Source: CAVRUD01 sp963849635 (lineage in GTDB: Bacteria; Chloroflexota; Chloroflexia; Thermomicrobiales; UBA6265). From it: a stretch of 64,000 nt of DNA. Under the pieces are notes generated by a model. That model was not told where the DNA came from and ran no database searches. It was given only the letters and a program-made list of their open reading frames with translations. This document shows, piece after piece, positions 25,228-34,048 of the stretch (the stretch's first letter is position 1; the number at the start of each line of letters is the position of its first letter). A program made the position numbers and the translations under genes. Where the stretch lies: positions 1 to 64,000 of the forward strand of contig CAWKIA010000019.1 of assembly GCA_963849635.1 (NCBI GenBank), written 5' to 3'.

Positions 25228-26989
25228 TTAGCGGCGGGCGCCCGCGCGGCGGCCGAAGCAGGAGCTGCAGTAGACCGGGCGGGACGGATCTGGAGCGAAC
25301 GGGACACTCGTCTGGGTGCCGCACTCGGAGCAGACGACCTGGGTGCTCTGGCGCGGTGCGGCCGAGCGCCGGGAGTCGTCGCGTGGGGATTCACTTGTGC
25401 GGGACGACCGTTCGAACGAGGCCGACGACGTGGTCGTCAACGAGCGGCTCTCGTCGCCGACGGTGGCGCTGGTGAGTTCGCGGAACTCGGTGCCGACGAT
25501 TACACGGCCGCTGGGATCGGCGATCACCGAGGCGTGACGGCTGCGGCGGGCATCCGGACGGGCGCCGAAGATGCTATCGCTGCGGCGCTGCGGAGGACGC
25601 TGATCCCGGGACAGATCCTGGGCGGGGATTGTGGTCCGTCCGTTGCCGTATCCATTGCCGTTGCTATCCGATCTCGGCAGCGACGGGCGTGGCTCGGACG
25701 ATCCGGTCCGGGTGCGGGGCTCACTGGACGACCGCGAGGACGCGGCGCGACTTGAGTCGCCCGGATGGGACGGATTGGCTGGAGTGGCCGCGAGGTGCGG
25801 GCTCCGGCTGGTACGTCGTGTCGATGTCGTCCGGGTTTGCGGCCAGAGCAGCGGCTGCGCCCTGCCAGGGAGCGCGCGGGATGCGGCGAATAAGGCCGCG
25901 CTCGATCTGGCGCCACTTGGGGGCGTCTTCTCGACCGAGCAGGGTGATCGCTTGACCGGGGCGGCCCATGCGGCCGGTGCGACCGATCCGGTGCGTGAGA
26001 AGTTCGGGGGATTCCGGCAGTTCGACGTTGATGACCTGCTCGACGTGGGTCACGTCCAGACCGCGGGCGGCGACGTTGGTCGCCAGCAGGATCGGGACGG
26101 CGCGGGAGCGGAAGTCGGCGACGACCTGATCGCGGGCGTTTTGCGACAGATTGCCTTGCAGTGCCGCGACCGGGTATCCGTCCGCCTGCAGCTTGCGGGC
26201 GAGGGCTTTGACGCCATGCTTGGTGCGCCCAAAGACGATGATCGAACCCTCGCCGGAGCGGTGGTCGAGGAGGTCCTTCAGGGCGGAGAGCTTGTCATTG
26301 TCGCCAAGGTCGTAGGCGATGTGCTCGATCGGAGCGGCGTCTTCCGGATTGGGATCGACCTTGACCTCGATCGGGCGGTCCATGTGCTTGTCGGCGGTCT
26401 TGCGGACCCAATCGGCCATGGTGGCCGAGAAGAGGGCCGTCTGCCGGGCGGTGTTGGCGCGGGCGATGATCTTCTCGACGTCCGGCGCGAAGCCGCGGTC
26501 GAGCATCTCATCGGCCTCGTCGAGGACGAGGAATCGAATCTTGTCCAGGCGGAGCGCGCCCTGGGAGAGGAGATCGAGGACGCGGCCGGGGGTGCCGACG
26601 ACGACATGGACGCCTTTGCGGAGCATGTCGCGCTGGGGACCCATGGCGCGGCCGCCGAAGATCAGGCCAACGCTGACGCCCTTGGCGCGGCCGACCTCTT
26701 CGAGGACGCCGCCGACCTGGACGGCCAGCTCGCGGGTGGGAGTCAGGATCAGGACCTGGATGACGCGCTGGCGGGTGTCGATGCCTTCAATCGCCGGGAT
26801 GCCGAAGGCGAGGGTTTTGCCTGATCCGGTTCGGGCCTGGCCGATGACGTCGTTGCCATCGAGGAGGGCGGGAATGGTCTGGGCTTGAATAGGAGTGGGG
26901 GTGTCGATCCCCATACGGGTGAGTGCCTGATGCGTTTGCGGGCTCAGGCGCATGTCGGCGAACGAGATCGAAGTCTCGGTGGCCGTCAT
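25228..26989 (-). CDS. DEAD-box RNA helicase with disordered tail and zinc ribbon, frameshift
   Basis: About 587 residues. Core motifs in order: PTPIQAQTIPA (Q), ARTGSGKT (I), PTRELAVQ (Ia), TPGRVLDLL (Ib), VLDEADEML (II), ALFSATM (III), IIVFGRTKHG (IV), ARGLDVTHVEQVIN (V), HRIGRTGRMG (VI). Near 25750 the frame shifts by one base and continues as an Arg/Ser-rich tail (ASSRSSSEPRTRTGSSEPRP, then SDSIFGARPDARRSRH) that ends in a zinc ribbon VVCSECGTQTSVPF...PVYCSSCFGRR with two CxxC pairs. Without joining the frames the ribbon looks like a separate 99-residue gene. ATG 26989 follows GAAGAG; a TTG at 27010 is the alternative. Likely acts in ribosome assembly or mRNA turnover. Confidence 0.85.
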
Positions 26990-27236
26990 CTCTTCAACTG
27001 GTGCGATCAAAAAGGTGGACCTCTACCGCGCAGCGCTATGCGGACGAAAACGAGGGAAACGGCCGAGCCGGTCAGTACGGCTCGACTACCCCTTGGCGCT
27101 GCGCGAATAGCAGTGGAGTATTGGCGTACTGTCGCGCGGCGAGTCCGCGCATCCCTTACTGTGGATAAGTATCGGACATGGCGGGTAAATCGTCAAGTCG
27201 CGTGCTGGCAAGGTATTGGGAGGCAGTGGATGCCAA

Positions 27237-27320
27237 TTGACCCTACCCGACCGGTGCCATAGAGTGGGCCCATCCTCGCGGCGTCCGCCTGTAACAACTG
27301 CATAGCGGAAGGGCATCAGA
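27237..27320 (+). promoter_or_regulatory. Conserved promoter and leader, copy A
   Basis: TTGACC (27237) - 17 bases - TAGAGT (27260), a sigma-70-like promoter, followed by a ~50-base leader with GCGG-CGT-CCGC able to form a hairpin and GCGGAAGG before the ATG. The same block stands before three other Tat/Cys-rich genes (29103-29200, 36430-36515, 42816-42899). Confidence 0.75.
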
Positions 27321-27869
27321 ATGGAACCGCGGCGCTTCGATTCCCTTGCACGGGCGCTTGCAGCGGGCAAGACCCGGCGCGGCATTCTGGGCGGACTTGC
27401 CGCCTTCGTTGTCGGCGTGCATTCCGCCTCGGCGCAATCGAGCTGCCCGCCCGGCCAAATCCGCAACCGCAAGGGCGACTGCAACTGCCCGGCTGGGACC
27501 GATCCCTGCCCGGATGGGTGTTTCAATCGCAGGAGCGACCCGTCCAACTGCGGGAGATGCGGCAATGTCTGCCTGACCGGTGAGGTCTGTCAAAAGGGAG
27601 CGTGTCGTTGCCCCAATGGCGTGACGTGTGGGGCGACGTGCACGACCTGTCTAAACCCCGTGCCTTGCGGCAGCGAAGGCGAAGGCTTTGGCTGCAACAG
27701 CCCTCTGTGCTTCACCACAACCGAAGGAAACAACACCTGCTCCGATGCCGACGTTGTCAGTGAAATTATCCCGTGCACATCGAGCGACCAATGCCCGAGT
27801 GGATACATTTGCGCCGTAGGGACCTGCGCGGCAGGGTCGATCTGCCTACGGGTGTGCGGCCTTATCTAG
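27321..27869 (+). CDS. Tat-exported Cys-rich protein (family member A)
   Basis: 182 residues. The N-terminus is the family hallmark: MEPRRFDSLARALAAGKTRR, then GILGGLAAFVVGVHSASAQ, a twin-arginine signal with a short hydrophobic core. The mature part has more than twenty Cys: SSCPPGQIRNRKGDCNCPAG, PCPDGCFNRRSDPSNCGRCG, NVCLTGEVCQKGACRCPNGV. The SNCGRCGNxC unit is a recurrent disulfide knot in such secreted proteins. Export in a folded state by Tat fits a disulfide-rich product. Function unknown; three relatives lie within 16 kb. Confidence 0.8.
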   Translation: MEPRRFDSLARALAAGKTRRGILGGLAAFVVGVHSASAQSSCPPGQIRNRKGDCNCPAGTDPCPDGCFNRRSDPSNCGRCGNVCLTGEVCQKGACRCPNGVTCGATCTTCLNPVPCGSEGEGFGCNSPLCFTTTEGNNTCSDADVVSEIIPCTSSDQCPSGYICAVGTCAAGSICLRVCGLI

Positions 27870-27964
27870 CGACATGCAACTGCCCACCGCCTAAGTCTCC
27901 ACAGTCCGCTCCGGAAATCGCAATAGCCCGGAGTTTTCCCCAAGTTTGGCGCCATCGACGATCG

Positions 27965-27998
27965 TGGCCACGCCGGGGAGCAATTCCCGGCGTGGCCA
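27965..27998. terminator. Bidirectional hairpin between convergent Cys-rich genes
   Basis: Perfect 13-base arms TGGCCACGCCGGG and CCCGGCGTGGCCA with an eight-base loop, midway between two convergent genes. No T-run, but a TTTTCCCC stretch lies on the left side. Confidence 0.6.
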
Positions 27999-28022
27999 CC
28001 ATTCCCGCGTGTCTGGCAACCG

Positions 28023-29102
28023 CTACGACGTGGTGCAGAGAGAAAGGCAGAAGCCGCTGTTGGCGCCGCCCTGGCCGCATGGCGCGATCTGACACTGCTG
28101 CCCCTGGGGGCACTGGGACGTGCTGGTGCAGGGGACCGGGTTTGGGGGGCATGAGCCTGGGAGCGGGATGCAGTGCTGGGGACCTTCGACACTGTCGGTG
28201 CCGCAGGCGCAGCCCGCGGGGCAGGTGGGTTCGCAGGTCGCGCCGCAGACGCATGTCTCGGCGCAGCTGCCGTTGTCCAAGCAGACGTTCTGCCCCGTTA
28301 GGCAGCAAACGCCGCCGCAGGAAAGGTTTGGGCAGGGCGGCGTTGAGGTGCAGAGCGGAAGGCAGAAGCCGCCGTTGGCGCCGCCTTGGCCGCACCCCGC
28401 GATCTGGCAGTGCGTCCCCCTGGGGCACTGGGCCGTGCTGGTGCAGGGAACCGGGTTTGGGGGGCATAAGCCTGGGAGCGGGATACAGCGCTGGGGACCT
28501 TCGACGCTGTCGGTGCCACAGGCGCAGCCCGCGGGGCACGCCTCGCAGTTCTCGGGGCCGCTGCAGACGCAGGTATCAGCGCAGGTGCCGTTGGCGAGGC
28601 AGACGTCTTCCCCCGGCAGGCAGGACATGCCGCCACAGGTGATGACCGGCGTTGCGGTCGTGGTCGTCGTGGTGGTCGTGGGTGGTTGAGTCGTCGAGGT
28701 GGTGGTCGGCGCGGCCGTCGTCGTTGTCGTTGTAGGTGCCACGGTTGTGGTTGTAGGGGCGACGGTCGTCGTGGTCGGCTGCGCGGTCGTGGTGGTGGTC
28801 GGCGTTGCTGTGGTCGTCGGCGCGACGGTGGTCGTGGTGGTCGCGACCGTGCCGGTGCAGTTCTGCGGCGGCATGCACCGGGAGTTGCCGTTGCCATAGA
28901 CGCAACAGACGCAGCCGAGCTTGCAGATGCCGGGGTTCGCGGCGCAGACCACGTTGCCGCACTGGGCCTGGGTGACCTGGGCGTCGGCGACTCGGGCGCC
29001 GAGCAGCCCCGCCCCCAGGGCGGCGAGCGAGCTGAGGATGCCGCGCCGGGTCTTGGTGGCGGCGAGCGACCGGGCCAGGGAATCGAAGCGTTGAGGGTCC
29101 AT
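28023..29102 (-). CDS. Tat-exported Cys-rich protein with Thr-rich stalk (member B)
   Basis: 359 residues from ATG 29102. Signal: MDPQRFDSLARSLAATKTRR, then GILSSLAALGAGLLGARVADA. A small Cys domain (QCGNVVCAANPGICKLGCVC) precedes a ~75-residue Thr/Pro mucin-like stalk, and then come two near-identical ~95-residue Cys-rich repeats (for example VCLDNGSCAETCVC, CPAGCACGTDSVEGPQHCIP, CPPNPVPCTSTSQCPQGQ). The two repeats are also alike at DNA level (about 28035-28305 against 28320-28590), so they arose by tandem duplication. Likely a surface or secreted adhesin-like protein; function unknown. The open frame extends far upstream on the minus strand but only as antisense of the next gene. Confidence 0.8.
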   Translation of the reverse strand: MDPQRFDSLARSLAATKTRRGILSSLAALGAGLLGARVADAQVTQAQCGNVVCAANPGICKLGCVCCVYGNGNSRCMPPQNCTGTVATTTTTVAPTTTATPTTTTTAQPTTTTVAPTTTTVAPTTTTTTAAPTTTSTTQPPTTTTTTTTATPVITCGGMSCLPGEDVCLANGTCADTCVCSGPENCEACPAGCACGTDSVEGPQRCIPLPGLCPPNPVPCTSTAQCPRGTHCQIAGCGQGGANGGFCLPLCTSTPPCPNLSCGGVCCLTGQNVCLDNGSCAETCVCGATCEPTCPAGCACGTDSVEGPQHCIPLPGSCPPNPVPCTSTSQCPQGQQCQIAPCGQGGANSGFCLSLCTTS

Positions 29103-29200
29103 GACAGCCCCCTTCGGTATGCGGGTTTCGCGGCCACGGTGCCGCAGGGATGGGGCCACTCTCGGGCACCTGGTGGGCCGGACCCCACTGGGGTCATGGT
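29103..29200 (-). promoter_or_regulatory. Conserved promoter/leader, copy B
   Basis: Minus strand reads GGTGCCCGAGAGTGGCCCCA, TCCCTGCGGCACCGTGGCCG, CGAAACCCGCATACCGAAGG. The -10-like GAGAGT and the leader hairpin TGCGGC-ACCGTG-GCCGC(G) are kept; the -35 is degenerate, since ATGACC lies 28 rather than 17 bases away. Confidence 0.6.
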
Positions 29201-29363
29201 ATGAAAGTACCTGTCCTGGGTACATGGGGAAAGGTACGCATTTCGGCCCCGGTGCTCGGTGGGGATGTACCCATATGCGCCGCAGACCGGCCGTTCCCAA
29301 GGAGCGCCTTGGGAATAGGTCTTGCGCGTCGGGGACGGCCGAGGATTGAGGAAGGAGGTTTCC

Positions 29364-30287
29364 GTGCGGAAGCGATTGGGCGTTGTCGGGGTGCCGTCGA
29401 GCGCGGGGGCGTTCGCGCCGGGTCAGGAGAAGGCGCCGGCCGCGCTCCGGGCGGCTGGGCTGATCGAGCGGCTGGGGGCGGCCGGAATTGAGGTTGTGGA
29501 CCACGGAGACCGGGAGGTCTGGCGCTGGCGGCCGGATCGGAGGAGTCCGCGCGCGCAGAATGTCGATGCAGTTGTGGAGATCGCGGTGGATACGGCCCGG
29601 CGGGTGCGTGAGGTGGTCGGGGCGGGTGAGGTTGCCCTGGTGCTCGGAGGAGACTGCACGGTCGAGATCGGCACGGTCGCTGGGCATCTTTCCAGCGAGG
29701 AGCGCATCGGGCTGATTTACTTCGACCTTCATCCCGATCTCAATGTCCCGGCGGCAGTGCGGGAAGGGGCGCTCGACTGGATGGGCGTGGCCCACCTGCT
29801 GGGAGAGGACGGAGCGGTCGAGGCGCTCAGCCGGGTGGGGACGCGCTTCCCGCTCCTCGATCCCGCCGATCTCCTCCTGTTCGCGTACGGGCCGGAGCAG
29901 GCCACGCCGCATGAGCGGGAGGCGATGGAACGTCTGGGGATGGACAGGGTGCCGGTGACGGAGGTCGCGTCGGACCCCGAAGGGGCGGCGGCCACTGCCG
30001 TGGCCCGGATGGCGGAGCGCTGTGACCGGTTGCTGGTCCACTTCGACGTCGACGTGATCGATTTTACCGACGCGCCTCTATCCGAGGAGACGGGGCGCAA
30101 CCAAGGCTTGACTCTGGATCAGGCGCTGCGGGCGCTGCGGGTGCTGCTTGGGAGCGAAGATCTCAGCGCCGTGACGATGACGGAGTTGAACCCAGACCAT
30201 GGGGACGAGGAGGGCGTCACCCTCGACCGGCTCGTGACCGGACTCGTCGCGGCGCTAGCTGGGTCGGCATTGCTCCGAGGAAACTAG
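29364..30287 (+). CDS. Ureohydrolase (arginase/agmatinase family)
   Basis: 307 residues from GTG 29364, which follows AAGGAGG. Binuclear manganese motifs: LVLGGDCTVEIG, FDLHPDLNVP (DxHxD) and LLVHFDVDVIDFTD (DxDxxD). The first motif normally reads GGDHS; here the His ligand is replaced by Cys, seen in some family members of unknown activity, so the substrate may not be arginine or agmatine. Ends with MTELNPDHGDE, as usual. Single gene. Confidence 0.83.
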   Translation: MRKRLGVVGVPSSAGAFAPGQEKAPAALRAAGLIERLGAAGIEVVDHGDREVWRWRPDRRSPRAQNVDAVVEIAVDTARRVREVVGAGEVALVLGGDCTVEIGTVAGHLSSEERIGLIYFDLHPDLNVPAAVREGALDWMGVAHLLGEDGAVEALSRVGTRFPLLDPADLLLFAYGPEQATPHEREAMERLGMDRVPVTEVASDPEGAAATAVARMAERCDRLLVHFDVDVIDFTDAPLSEETGRNQGLTLDQALRALRVLLGSEDLSAVTMTELNPDHGDEEGVTLDRLVTGLVAALAGSALLRGN

Positions 30288-30556
30288 CAGCGCGCCATCC
30301 GCCCACCGCCGGCGACCGGCACGACCTGGCCGGACATCACGGCGGCTTCGAACTGCTCGGCCGGCATGGTGATCTGGTGGCCGTTCGGGCAGCGGTAGAT
30401 CACGCGCGTGGTGCCATCGAACTGGCCGACGTGGACGACGGTCCACTGCTTGTCGACGCGCCAGGCGGCGGCGCCAACTTCGGAGTAGCGCTGTCCGGGA
30501 GCGATGAAAGTTGCGGCGGAGGACTGGGGTTCGGTGGTGAAGGATGTCGTTGCCAT
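30284..30556 (-). CDS. Small protein of unknown function
   Basis: 90 residues, ATG 30556 after GGGAGAG. Contains QRYSEVGAAAWRVDKQWTVV and YRCPNGHQITMPAEQFEAAV, with a CPxGH that could bind a metal, and ends GGGRMARC. Codon usage looks native and its stop overlaps the stop of the ureohydrolase by four bases (convergent). Not recognised. Confidence 0.6.
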   Translation of the reverse strand: MATTSFTTEPQSSAATFIAPGQRYSEVGAAAWRVDKQWTVVHVGQFDGTTRVIYRCPNGHQITMPAEQFEAAVMSGQVVPVAGGGRMARC

Positions 30557-30858
30557 TGGTGCTCTCCCCCTGGTGATCGGTGCCGGCGGGCCTCTCGATT
30601 GAGGCCGCTCCCGGTTCGATCTCCGGTGATGACATCGTGCCTGGGTCGGAGGAGGAGAACATCCGGAAAATCACCTTGTTTTTACGAAGTTGATAGAAGC
30701 GCGTATACGTCATTTCACCGACTTGCTACCTGAGACCTGCGCACGTATGACGTAGGGGGTATGGGTATTGCGCCGTCTGGCGCTGTCTCGGATGAGGCCA
30801 CGTAGGTAATTACCTGGTCCTCAGTGTCTCTGGCGACCGAAAGGCTCGGAGGTTCGTC

Positions 30859-32196
30859 ATCGCTACTGAATGGTTCATTCTGGCCGGGGTGCTGTTTATC
30901 GCTATTGCCCTGGGCGGGTCGGTGCTGAAGCGGCTCCCGCTGACGACGTCGGTGATGTACCTCGTGGTCGGATTTGGGCTGGGGCCGCATGGCATGGGCC
31001 TGATCGATCTCGATCCGCTTGCCGACGCGAAGCTGCTCGAACGTCTCACCGAAGTAGTGGTGCTGATCTCCCTGTTCACGGCCGGACTCAACATGCGGGT
31101 CAATTTCCGGGATCGGCGGTGGCTGGTGCCGCTACGCCTCGCCTTTGTATCGATGGCGATAACGGTGGGCTTGATCGCGGTGGTGGGCTGGTCGGTTCTG
31201 GGCTTATCGCTGGGGGCGGCAATCCTGCTCGGGGCAGTTTTGGCCCCGACCGATCCGGTGCTCGCCTCTGATGTCCAACTCAACGATCCGTTGGACCGCG
31301 ACAAGCTGCGCTTTAGCCTCACTGGCGAGGCCGGGTTCAACGATGGCGCCGCGTTCCCGTTCGTCATGCTCGGGTTGGGGATTCTGGGTGCGCACGAGTT
31401 GGGCACTGGGGGTATGCGTTGGATTGCGGTCGACGTTCTCTGGGCGATCTTTGGCGGGATGGTCGTTGGCGCGGCGCTGGGAGTCGCGGTTGCCCGGGTC
31501 GTGATCTACCTGCGCAAGACCCATCGTGAGGCCGTTGGGTTGGACGAGTTTCTGACGCTTGGTCTGGTGGCGCTTGCGTACGGCGTCGCACTCCTGCTGC
31601 ACACCTACGGCTTTTTGGCGGTCTTTGCCGCCGGGTTGGCTTTGCGGGCGGTGGAACGGCGCGATACCGGCGCCGAGGTCGAGCCGACGATGGCAAGGGT
31701 GGCCAGCGACGAGGAGACGGCCACACATCCTGATACCGCGCCGATGCACATGGCGCAGGCGGTCCTGGGGTTCAATGAGCAGCTCGAACGCATCGGTGAA
31801 GTCGTCATCGTGGTGATCGTTGGCAGTCTCCTGGGGACACCGCATCTGACCTGGCACGCGCTCTGGTTCGTGCCGTTGCTCCTGCTCGTCATCCGGCCGG
31901 TCTCCGCGGTAATTGGCCTGCACGGGGCGGATGTCGCCCGCTCGCAGCGTTGGCTGATCGCCTGGTTCGGCATCCGTGGCATCGGGTCGCTCTTCTACCT
32001 GGCGTACGCTCTGGAACATGGACTGGACGGCAGTGCCGCCGATGAGATTGTGGCGTTGACGCTCGCCACGATCGCGGTATCGGTGGTGGTACATGGTGTT
32101 TCAGTGACGCCGCTGATGCAGCGATACGATTTTCATGTCGAAGCTGGTCGGTCCGTCCAATCCGGTCTGCCGGAAACGGCTCGTGTTGTTCGGTAG
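30859..32196 (+). CDS. Cation:proton antiporter (CPA1/NhaP type)
   Basis: About 445 residues with 11-13 TM helices (MYLVVGFGLGPHGMG, VVVLISLFTAGLNM, AILLGAVLAPTDPVLASDVQ, LTGEAGFNDGAAFPFVMLGL). The TDPVLASDV and EAGFNDGAAFP motifs carry the acidic residues of the ion site. Start is uncertain: no ATG, GTG or TTG lies in frame between the GGAGG at 30848-30852 and the GTG at 30889. An ATC (30859) is six bases after GGAGG and gives a natural N-terminus (ATEWFILAGVLFIAIA). Either initiation is at ATC or an ATG has been misread; otherwise GTG 30889. Followed by a universal stress protein. Confidence 0.85.
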   Translation: MATEWFILAGVLFIAIALGGSVLKRLPLTTSVMYLVVGFGLGPHGMGLIDLDPLADAKLLERLTEVVVLISLFTAGLNMRVNFRDRRWLVPLRLAFVSMAITVGLIAVVGWSVLGLSLGAAILLGAVLAPTDPVLASDVQLNDPLDRDKLRFSLTGEAGFNDGAAFPFVMLGLGILGAHELGTGGMRWIAVDVLWAIFGGMVVGAALGVAVARVVIYLRKTHREAVGLDEFLTLGLVALAYGVALLLHTYGFLAVFAAGLALRAVERRDTGAEVEPTMARVASDEETATHPDTAPMHMAQAVLGFNEQLERIGEVVIVVIVGSLLGTPHLTWHALWFVPLLLLVIRPVSAVIGLHGADVARSQRWLIAWFGIRGIGSLFYLAYALEHGLDGSAADEIVALTLATIAVSVVVHGVSVTPLMQRYDFHVEAGRSVQSGLPETARVVR

Positions 32197-32292
32197 ACTA
32201 TGGACAGAACGATCGAACTCGGCGGCGGTGCTGGCCACTTGGCGGTCTGTGACGCGACGGCGGGTGTCTGACGATGTGGAGAGAAGCCGAAG

Positions 32293-33273
32293 ATGTCCGA
32301 AGCCGTCACCCCAGACCAGCAAGACCAGAATCGTGTGGCCGTTGTCGTCCCGTTGGACGGATCCGAACTCGCGGAGCTGGCCCTCCCACTGGCCAAGGCA
32401 TTCTTGCCGGCCAACGGCGAGCTTGTCCTCGTGCAGATTCTCCCCGGGCCCAGCGCGTTGACGGAACTGGCGACCGCCGAATTGCTGGCGCCAAGTGAAT
32501 TGGAGGCCGATCAGAACGCCGAAGCGCGCGCTGATCTGGATGCGGTCGCCCAACGACTCCGGGGCGAAGGTGTTGCCGCTCGGTCTCTGGTCCTTGAAGG
32601 TGATCCGGTCCACGAGATCGCCAGGGTCGCGGCGGAGCTTGAGGCCGACCTGATCGTGATGGCCACTCACGGGCGTGGCGCATTTCAGCGCCTGACTCAT
32701 GGCAGCGTGGCAGATGGTGTCTCTCGCCACGCCTTGACGCCGGTGCTGCTTGTGCGGGTCAAGAACGCGCATGATCACCGTCTCTCGGATGCCCCGGTTC
32801 GGCGATTGGTAGTCCCGCATGATGGCTCCGAGACCGCGGCCCAGGCCGTGCCGGTGGCGATCAAATACGCCACCGGCCTGGACGTGCCGGTGTTGCTCGT
32901 GCGGGCGGTGAACCCGAGCGGTGACGTGCCGACGTCGTTTTCGCCGGCCGGTGGGCCGGATGCGGTTAGTGCCGCCGTCTACGAAGAGGTGCTGGAAGAC
33001 GAGGAGGAGGCCGCGGCCGAGTCGCTTGATGCGGTCAAGGCCGAGTTTGCCAGCCAGGGCGTGGCGGTGACCTCCGAGGTGATGATCGGGACGGCGGTCT
33101 CGGTGATATCGGAGATGCACGCCCCGGGGGATGTCGTGGTGATGACTAGCCACGGCCGGTCCGGGATCGGGCGCTGGCTGATGGGCAGCGTGGCCGAGAA
33201 GCTGGTGCGCGAGGGGACCGCGCCGGTGATCGTGGTGCCGGCGGCGGATCGGGCGTTGCACGGGGCACACTGA
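32293..33273 (+). CDS. Tandem universal stress protein (UspA) domains
   Basis: 326 residues, two Usp domains. Each ends with the ATP-binding signature: ATHGRGAFQRLTHGSVADGV and TSHGRSGIGRWLMGSVAEKL, matching GxxGx9G(S/T), followed by PVLLV or PVIVVP. Strand 1 motifs VVVPLDGSELAELALPLA and LVVPHDGSETAAQAVPVA mark the two starts. Adjacent to the antiporter, it may serve as its nucleotide-responsive partner. Its TGA overlaps the next ATG by one base. Confidence 0.88.
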   Translation: MSEAVTPDQQDQNRVAVVVPLDGSELAELALPLAKAFLPANGELVLVQILPGPSALTELATAELLAPSELEADQNAEARADLDAVAQRLRGEGVAARSLVLEGDPVHEIARVAAELEADLIVMATHGRGAFQRLTHGSVADGVSRHALTPVLLVRVKNAHDHRLSDAPVRRLVVPHDGSETAAQAVPVAIKYATGLDVPVLLVRAVNPSGDVPTSFSPAGGPDAVSAAVYEEVLEDEEEAAAESLDAVKAEFASQGVAVTSEVMIGTAVSVISEMHAPGDVVVMTSHGRSGIGRWLMGSVAEKLVREGTAPVIVVPAADRALHGAH

Positions 33274-33968
33274 TGACAGACGGTCCACTCGTCGTTGTGT
33301 CGGACGCATGGCGGGGGGCGTTTCCCGATGCCAGCGTGGGGTTCCTCGCGATGCGCGGCGTGGCGAATCCGGCGCGGCATCCCGCGATCGACCGGCTCAA
33401 GGACGATCTGCAATCGAGACTCCGCGCCACGTATGGCGCGCTGGACCGGGATGCCCTACGCGAGATCGAGCCGCTTCCAGCCTACGCTGCTTATTACAAA
33501 CGGTTTGGGCAGCGGTACCACGTGGGGATGCAGCTGGAATCGGTGGCGCAGAAGGGCAAGGATCTGCCGGGTGTCGCCGCGTTGGTCGAGGCGATGTTCG
33601 TGGCGGAACTGGGCAACCTGATCCTGACGGCCGGACATGATCTCGATGCGATCGCGCTGCCCTTGCGCCTGGACGTTGGCGGAGATGGCGATGCCGTCGT
33701 GTTTGCGGCTCCCAGTGGCAAGGAGATGAGCGTCAAGCCGGGTGACATGTACGTCGCGGACGCGAACGGTGTGCTCAGCGCGATCATCACCGGCCCGGCG
33801 GCGGCGGCCAGGATCGGTCCAGGTACGACCGCGGTCATGTTTGTGGCGTATGCGCCGCCCGGCGTGGGGACGGACCGGCTTGGCGCTCATCTGGATGAGC
33901 TGGAGGCGAATGTCCGGCTGGTGTCGCCGGAGGCAGAGCGGGTTGGACGGGAGATTGTTGGGGGGTAG
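33273..33968 (+). CDS. B3/4 (tRNA-binding-like) domain protein
   Basis: 231 residues resembling the stand-alone B3/B4 domain found in phenylalanyl-tRNA synthetase beta chains: LPAYAAYYKRFGQRYHVGMQ, LPGVAALVEAMFVAELGNLI, LTAGHDLDAI. Such proteins are thought to edit or deacylate misacylated tRNA or to handle free amino-acid-like ligands; role here unknown. Translationally coupled to the UspA gene. Confidence 0.75.
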   Translation: MTDGPLVVVSDAWRGAFPDASVGFLAMRGVANPARHPAIDRLKDDLQSRLRATYGALDRDALREIEPLPAYAAYYKRFGQRYHVGMQLESVAQKGKDLPGVAALVEAMFVAELGNLILTAGHDLDAIALPLRLDVGGDGDAVVFAAPSGKEMSVKPGDMYVADANGVLSAIITGPAAAARIGPGTTAVMFVAYAPPGVGTDRLGAHLDELEANVRLVSPEAERVGREIVGG

Positions 33969-33972
33969 GGGA

Positions 33973-34032
33973 GTGGCCTCCTAACCCCCCCAGCCCCCAG
34001 TCCCCCGCTGCGGCAGGGGGCTGGGGGGAGAA
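33973..34032. repeat. C-rich hairpin repeat
   Basis: GGCCTCCTAACCCCCCCAGC, then CCCCAGTCCCCCGCTGCGGC and AGGGGGCTGGGGGGAGAATG. Same family as 20934 and 44208. Confidence 0.75.
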
Positions 34033-34048
34033 TGTGCGAGACAGGTGG

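Noticed and set aside
25228..25527. Stand-alone 99-residue zinc-ribbon gene
   Set aside because: Its frame stays open upstream as an Arg/Ser-rich tail that joins the DEAD-box protein after a single-base shift.
28620..28860. CRISPR-like or microsatellite look of the GTC/GTG-rich stretch
   Set aside because: It is the coding DNA of the Thr/Pro stalk on the minus strand; spacing is codon-based and there are no spacers.
29103..30041. Upstream extension of the 28023 gene to 672 residues
   Set aside because: Residues before MDPQRFDSLARS are antisense to the ureohydrolase; the paralogues start at the same MDxxRFD motif, and the conserved promoter lies just before it.
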